NCBI GenBank assembly: GCA_021203005.1
Contig: JAJQCB010000051.1
Location: 1-37,096 of the forward strand
Direction: 5' to 3'
Source of the DNA: Clostridiales bacterium
GTDB taxonomy: Bacteria; Bacillota; Clostridia; Lachnospirales; Lachnospiraceae
DNA length: 37,096 bases
The position numbers and the translations under genes are program-made. A model generated the notes under the pieces. It was not told the DNA's origin, ran no database searches, and worked only from the letters and a program-made list of their open reading frames with translations. Shown here piece after piece: positions 33,764 through 37,096 of the stretch (its first letter is position 1; each line of letters starts with the position of its first letter).

Positions 33764-33843
33764 GTCTACTAACTTCCCTCACTTAATTATCTGAATATAG
33801 CATAATTTCTTTCTTGTTTTCTGTCTGTTCCTGTGCTATCCTA

Positions 33844-33879
33844 ATTTATTAATAAATGAAACGGTGTTTCACAGCACCG
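33844..33879. promoter_or_regulatory. palindromes in the divergent activase-PucR control region
   Basis: The 183-bp divergent gap holds a perfect 14-bp palindrome ATTTATTAATAAAT (33844-33857) and a CGGTG/CACCG inverted repeat (33862-33879). These are candidate operators for the PucR-type regulator or another factor. Promoter boxes are not distinct enough to place. Confidence 0.4.
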
Positions 33880-33946
33880 CAGTTAATATATACACACTCA
33901 TTTCCATTGTATTTCCATTCTTTCCACAGGGAAAAGGGGGACTTAT

Positions 33947-35152
33947 ATGTTTATTACTTATGATACGTTACTGCAGTATCCTGAATTAAAAGGAGTTAAA
34001 ATCCTGGCAGGCAAAGCCGGTCTTACCCGATTAATTCAAGGCGCCCACTTTATCGATCTCCCGGACCCGTGGAACTGGATCAACACGAACGAACTGCTCT
34101 TTCTCTCCGGTATTTCCATACAGGAACCGGAAACGGATCTTCTGGAAATTGTCGAACGCTGTGCCAGAAAAAATATGGCCGGTCTGGTTCTGGCTCCGGG
34201 ACCCTACCTGGAATCCGTTCCCACAGCAGTCTGCGAGCGGTGTGATGAGCTGGAAATCCCGCTTTTATCCATCCCATGGGAATCCCACATCAACGATATT
34301 GAGTATCATATTTACCACGATATTTTCCGGCGGCATGAGATTTCACAGTCCATCAACACATTCCTCCACAAGATGATCGCAACGAAAGAACCGCGCTCCT
34401 TTGAAAAAGACCTGATTCTTCTGGGCTATCAGCCTCAGAATCCGCACGTCATCCTGGATTGCAAAATCCGCCATATCATTTCACAGAATGCCAATACCGC
34501 CGACTGCATCGAACAGAATGCCCGATTGCTTTCCAATATTATGGCGGCATCTTTCGAACGGTTTCAGATTCCCAATCTTTTTATGACGGAAGCCGACCGG
34601 ATCCTCTGCATCATCGATCTGGGAAATGAAAATAAACTTTACCGCCAGGCAATCTCCCAGATTCAGTCATCCCTCGATGCTTTCGCTGCCAGACAGGCTA
34701 CCTGCATCGCCTATGCCGGCATCAGCAATATCTATGATTCCTACTCTCAAATCCGACAAGCCCTCGAAGAATCCACCCAGGCTCTGATCATCGCCCAGGT
34801 CAACCAGAAAGCCAACAGCTGCCAGCAATTTCAATCCATCGGCGCTTATCAGCTCTTTTTCTCTCTCAGCGATGAACAGCTGGAGTCGATTATGGACAGT
34901 ACTCTGAGTCCTCTTCTGGATGATCCCGGCGGAACTGAGATGCTGGACACGTTGGAAGCCTACCTTGACCACGACTGTCACATCCGCAACACTGCCACTG
35001 ACCTGTATATTCATTGGAATACATTAAAGTACCGGATTAACAAAATCAGCGACCTCTTACACTGTGACCTGTCAGACAGCCATACCCTGTTTAACCTGCG
35101 CATGGCTTTCAGCATCCGCCGCTACCTCACATGGAGAAAAGAAAATCCGTAA
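33947..35152 (+). CDS. PucR/CdaR-family transcriptional regulator
   Basis: The 401-residue protein has an N-terminal PucR-like domain (about 1-125; GVKILAGKAGLTRLIQGAHFIDLPD and NELLFLSGISI), a central GGDEF-like or CdaR-type region and a C-terminal helix-turn-helix of the PucR type (YLDHDCHIRNTATDLYIHWNTLKYRINKI, about 330-370). AAGGGGG precedes the ATG. It diverges from the RamQ-type gene and so probably controls the activation genes or the pyl module; the ligand is unknown. TAA stop, 7 bp from the convergent LysR gene end. Confidence 0.9.
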   Translation: MFITYDTLLQYPELKGVKILAGKAGLTRLIQGAHFIDLPDPWNWINTNELLFLSGISIQEPETDLLEIVERCARKNMAGLVLAPGPYLESVPTAVCERCDELEIPLLSIPWESHINDIEYHIYHDIFRRHEISQSINTFLHKMIATKEPRSFEKDLILLGYQPQNPHVILDCKIRHIISQNANTADCIEQNARLLSNIMAASFERFQIPNLFMTEADRILCIIDLGNENKLYRQAISQIQSSLDAFAARQATCIAYAGISNIYDSYSQIRQALEESTQALIIAQVNQKANSCQQFQSIGAYQLFFSLSDEQLESIMDSTLSPLLDDPGGTEMLDTLEAYLDHDCHIRNTATDLYIHWNTLKYRINKISDLLHCDLSDSHTLFNLRMAFSIRRYLTWRKENP

Positions 35153-35159
35153 CCATATT

Positions 35160-36035
35160 TTAAGCGCGAAGCAGGGCTGCCTGACTGAAATAATCGTGAG
35201 AATACTCCCAAAATTTTCTCGGGGTCTGCATCTTTAAAATTCCATCCTGTGCCGTCATATATACACGTCGGCGAATCGGCTCCTCGCGGAATTCTTTCAG
35301 CACCAGGTCGTCACGGTTTCCTTCCCAGGTAATCGCCGGCAGAATCGTTACTCCCAGATTTCTGCTCACCATAGAAGATACCGTATTCTGGCTGTCACAT
35401 TCCATGACAATCCTTGGCGAAAAACCGTGATCCGCACAAATCTTCTGCACCATCTGCCCCATAGGAGTCATATCCTCCATGACCACAAAATCTTCCTGCC
35501 GAAGCTGTTCCATAGAGACCGCGTCTTCACTAGCCAGAGGATGGTTTTTGGCTACAGCCACCAGACACTTTTCTTCATACATCACTACAGAATCTTTTGC
35601 GGTAGCCATATCGTCAGAAGAATGAATGATAAAATCCCATTCTTCTTCTGAGGAGGGATTCCTCTTGAGAAAAACAATCCTGGCCTCCGGTTCTGATCTC
35701 CGAAATCCTACAAACAATTCCGGGAACATCCGTGTAAACTGGACTCTGGTGATACGAATCACTTTCTGATCGGCGGCGGCTCTGGCCTTGAGTTCCGCTT
35801 TAGCCTGACTTCCCAGATCCAATATTTCATTAACATAACCAAGAAAAAGATATCCGTTTTCATTCAGGCGGATACTCCGCCCCACCCGGTCAAAAAGCTT
35901 TACCTCCAGTTCCTGCTCCAACTCCTTGACTGTCCGGCTCAGCATGGATTGCGCCACCAGCAGCTTTCTGGAAGCTTTTGATAAATTTTCATACTCAGCG
36001 ATTGTCTTAAAATATTCCAGTTTCTGAAAATCCAT
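35160..36035 (-). CDS. LysR-family transcriptional regulator
   Basis: With the ATG at 36035 the protein has 291 residues; ATGs upstream would add 7 or 25 residues that do not belong to the family. The N-terminal winged helix reads MDFQKLEYFKTIAEYENLSKAS with SMLSRTVKELEQEL following. The rest is a LysR substrate-binding domain (VIRITRVQFTRMFPELF onward). An AAGGCGGG site lies 7 nt before the start. It diverges from the second corrinoid protein gene and probably regulates it. TAA stop. Confidence 0.92.
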   Translation of the reverse strand: MDFQKLEYFKTIAEYENLSKASRKLLVAQSMLSRTVKELEQELEVKLFDRVGRSIRLNENGYLFLGYVNEILDLGSQAKAELKARAAADQKVIRITRVQFTRMFPELFVGFRRSEPEARIVFLKRNPSSEEEWDFIIHSSDDMATAKDSVVMYEEKCLVAVAKNHPLASEDAVSMEQLRQEDFVVMEDMTPMGQMVQKICADHGFSPRIVMECDSQNTVSSMVSRNLGVTILPAITWEGNRDDLVLKEFREEPIRRRVYMTAQDGILKMQTPRKFWEYSHDYFSQAALLRA

Positions 36036-36127
36036 ATCCTCACCCGCCTTTTTCATTGGTTCTGACTCTCTTTTTTGCGATATCCTTCGCAAATATCTAT
36101 GCCAGAACAAACACGAAAGTAAAACAC

Positions 36128-36168
36128 TAAAGTAACTTTACAGTCAGTATTCTTAAATATATCTGAAT
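36128..36168. promoter_or_regulatory. operator-like palindromes in the LysR-corrinoid gap
   Basis: The 298-bp gap 36036-36333 holds a perfect palindrome TAAAGT-A-ACTTTA (36128-36140) and an ATTC-N12-GAAT repeat (36149-36168), the latter similar to the spaced half-sites bound by LysR proteins. They lie about 100-165 bp before the corrinoid gene promoter region. No ORF is supported in the gap. Confidence 0.4.
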
Positions 36169-36244
36169 TATACAAAAAAGGATTGCCACTCACCATATCC
36201 GCAAAAAACAAAATTCTCCTCTTTTTTTCATCCGCCAGAAACAT

Positions 36245-36272
36245 ATGTCACGATTTTTCCCTGTGTTATACT
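36245..36272 (+). promoter_or_regulatory. possible promoter for corrinoid protein copy 2
   Basis: TGTTATACT gives an extended -10 (TATACT at 36267-36272) with a weak ATGTCA -35 about 16 bp upstream. The transcript would have a leader of about 55 nt. A weak -35 fits a promoter that needs an activator such as the divergent LysR protein. Confidence 0.35.
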
Positions 36273-36333
36273 TATTTCACCGAACAAATCAGGAGAATAA
36301 AACCCATAAAAAAAATATCAGGAGGATTTTGCT

Positions 36334-36987
36334 ATGACATTAGAAGAATACAGCAAGAACGCTTATGATGCCATGCTCGACATGGATGAAGATCTGGCGT
36401 ACGAGACTCTGGACAACGCAATCGAAGAAGGCATCGACCTGACGGCACTTCTGACCGGCGGATACAGCGCAGGCATGCAGGAACTCGGCGAACAGTTCAG
36501 TTCCGGCGAGGTATTTCTCCCGGATCTGATGTATGCTTCCGAGATTATGCAGACCGTATCCGCAAAAATCGAGGAAATTATGCTTGGCGGTGAAACACAG
36601 ACAGGGCAGAAAGGAAGCGTCGTATTTGCCACTGTCGAAGGCGATGTCCACGATATCGGCAAAGGCATCTGCTGCTCCCTCTTAAAGTCCAACGGCATCA
36701 CCGTTTATGACATGGGGCGGGATGTTCCCGCGGAAGACATCGTTGACAAAGCGGAGGAAGTCGGAGCAGACATCATCGCCTTAAGCGCCCTGCTCGTCAC
36801 AACCATGACCTGCCAGAAACAACTGATCGATATCTTGAATGAGCGCGGCATTCGCGACAAGTACATTGTTATGGTCGGCGGAGCTCCTGTTACCTCCCGG
36901 TGGGCGCAGAAGATCGGTGCAGACAGATATACCGAGGACGCAGCAGAATGCGCATCGGTCGCGGTGGAACTGCTGGCATCCAAATAA
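36334..36987 (+). CDS. methyltransferase cognate corrinoid protein (MtbC/MttC-like), copy 2
   Basis: This 217-residue protein has an N-terminal helical cap (about 1-88) and a B12-binding domain with the DxHxxG signature in VEGDVHDIGKGICCSLL, then SALLVTTMTCQKQL and VGGAPVTSRWAQ. It would carry the corrinoid methylated by a substrate methyltransferase. It is about as long as copy 1 (119-757) and shares its layout. AGGAGG lies 8 nt before the ATG; unlike copy 1, no masking hairpin is seen. The partner methyltransferase is probably beyond the window or is MtbB. TAA stop. Confidence 0.94.
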   Translation: MTLEEYSKNAYDAMLDMDEDLAYETLDNAIEEGIDLTALLTGGYSAGMQELGEQFSSGEVFLPDLMYASEIMQTVSAKIEEIMLGGETQTGQKGSVVFATVEGDVHDIGKGICCSLLKSNGITVYDMGRDVPAEDIVDKAEEVGADIIALSALLVTTMTCQKQLIDILNERGIRDKYIVMVGGAPVTSRWAQKIGADRYTEDAAECASVAVELLASK

Positions 36988-37044
36988 GAAATATAAGTCC
37001 GGCGATCAGATAAAAGGAAAATTTTCAACCATTGTTTCACAAAA

Positions 37045-37096
37045 ATCGAGTAGGAGGCGGTGATTAGCCGCCGTCCTCTCACAGCACCGAACGTAC
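37045..37096 (-). mobile_element. 3' end of a group II intron (domain VI and part of domain V), cut by the window edge
   Basis: On the minus strand a hairpin pairs GAG/CTC, AGGA/TCCT and GGCGG/CCGCC, with an unpaired A (37051) between TCCT and CTC, seven nt from the 3' end CTCGAT. This is the domain VI layout with a branch-point A. The preceding GTACGTTCGGTGC resembles the 3' strand of domain V. The intron ends near 37045, 58 bp after the corrinoid gene stop and in the opposite orientation. The rest, including any maturase, lies beyond the window. Confidence 0.72.

Noticed and set aside
1-37096. CRISPR array or rRNA genes
   Set aside because: No regularly spaced direct repeats and no rRNA-like stretches were seen; the repeats present are inverted or only in two diverged copies.

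Overview
This window (about 37 kb, moderate GC) looks like the chromosome of an anaerobic, corrinoid-dependent Clostridia-type Firmicute. The evidence is strong Shine-Dalgarno sites, Firmicute-type lipoproteins, a split PylSn/PylSc pyrrolysyl-tRNA synthetase, several corrinoid methyltransferase components and a large cobalamin locus. A Lachnospiraceae-like host fits the surface-protein helical module and the AAA-ATPase family, but I cannot name the species.

Left part (119-5255, minus strand): a methyltransferase corrinoid protein whose ribosome site can be masked by a hairpin; a DUF2284 metal-binding protein; a ferredoxin-ASKHA corrinoid-activating ATPase (RACo/RamQ type); a long imperfect inverted repeat; and a CbiK cobaltochelatase-family lipoprotein behind a cobalamin riboswitch with an intrinsic terminator.

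Middle part (5480-20257, minus strand): a cobalamin and tetrapyrrole locus read right to left. It holds a two-domain lipoprotein, a BtuF/BtuC/BtuD-type importer, CobI, an ABC-2 transporter pair, a membrane-anchored protein sharing a domain with that lipoprotein, a HemC-CobA-HemD triple fusion, HemA, CobQ, a CobD-like decarboxylase and CbiC. It joins early tetrapyrrole synthesis, corrin ring steps, late assembly and corrinoid capture. The other ring-modifying enzymes are not in the window.

Right part (21859-31849, minus strand): a methylamine and pyrrolysine module. mtbB (dimethylamine:corrinoid methyltransferase) is read through an in-frame TAG at codon 352 and would otherwise be called as two ORFs. 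Beside it are a BCCT transporter and a MerR-type regulator, then pylSc, pylSn, pylD, pylC, pylB and tRNA-Pyl (anticodon CUA). Upstream lie a MetH-activation-like protein and a second RamQ-type activase, then a PucR-type regulator, a LysR-type regulator and a second corrinoid protein. The right edge clips the 3' end of a group II intron on the minus strand.

How it works together: the transporter would bring in methylated amines, MtbB would move a methyl group to a corrinoid protein, the two ASKHA ATPases would reactivate oxidised corrinoid, the cobalamin locus would supply the cofactor, and the pyl genes would make and insert the amino acid MtbB needs. The methyltransferase passing the methyl group from the corrinoid protein to a C1 carrier is not seen here.

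The least explained parts are the paired surface domains in the corrinoid locus, the secreted CbiK, several structured intergenic elements, and the many TAG stops (7 of 31 genes) in a cell that can decode TAG.
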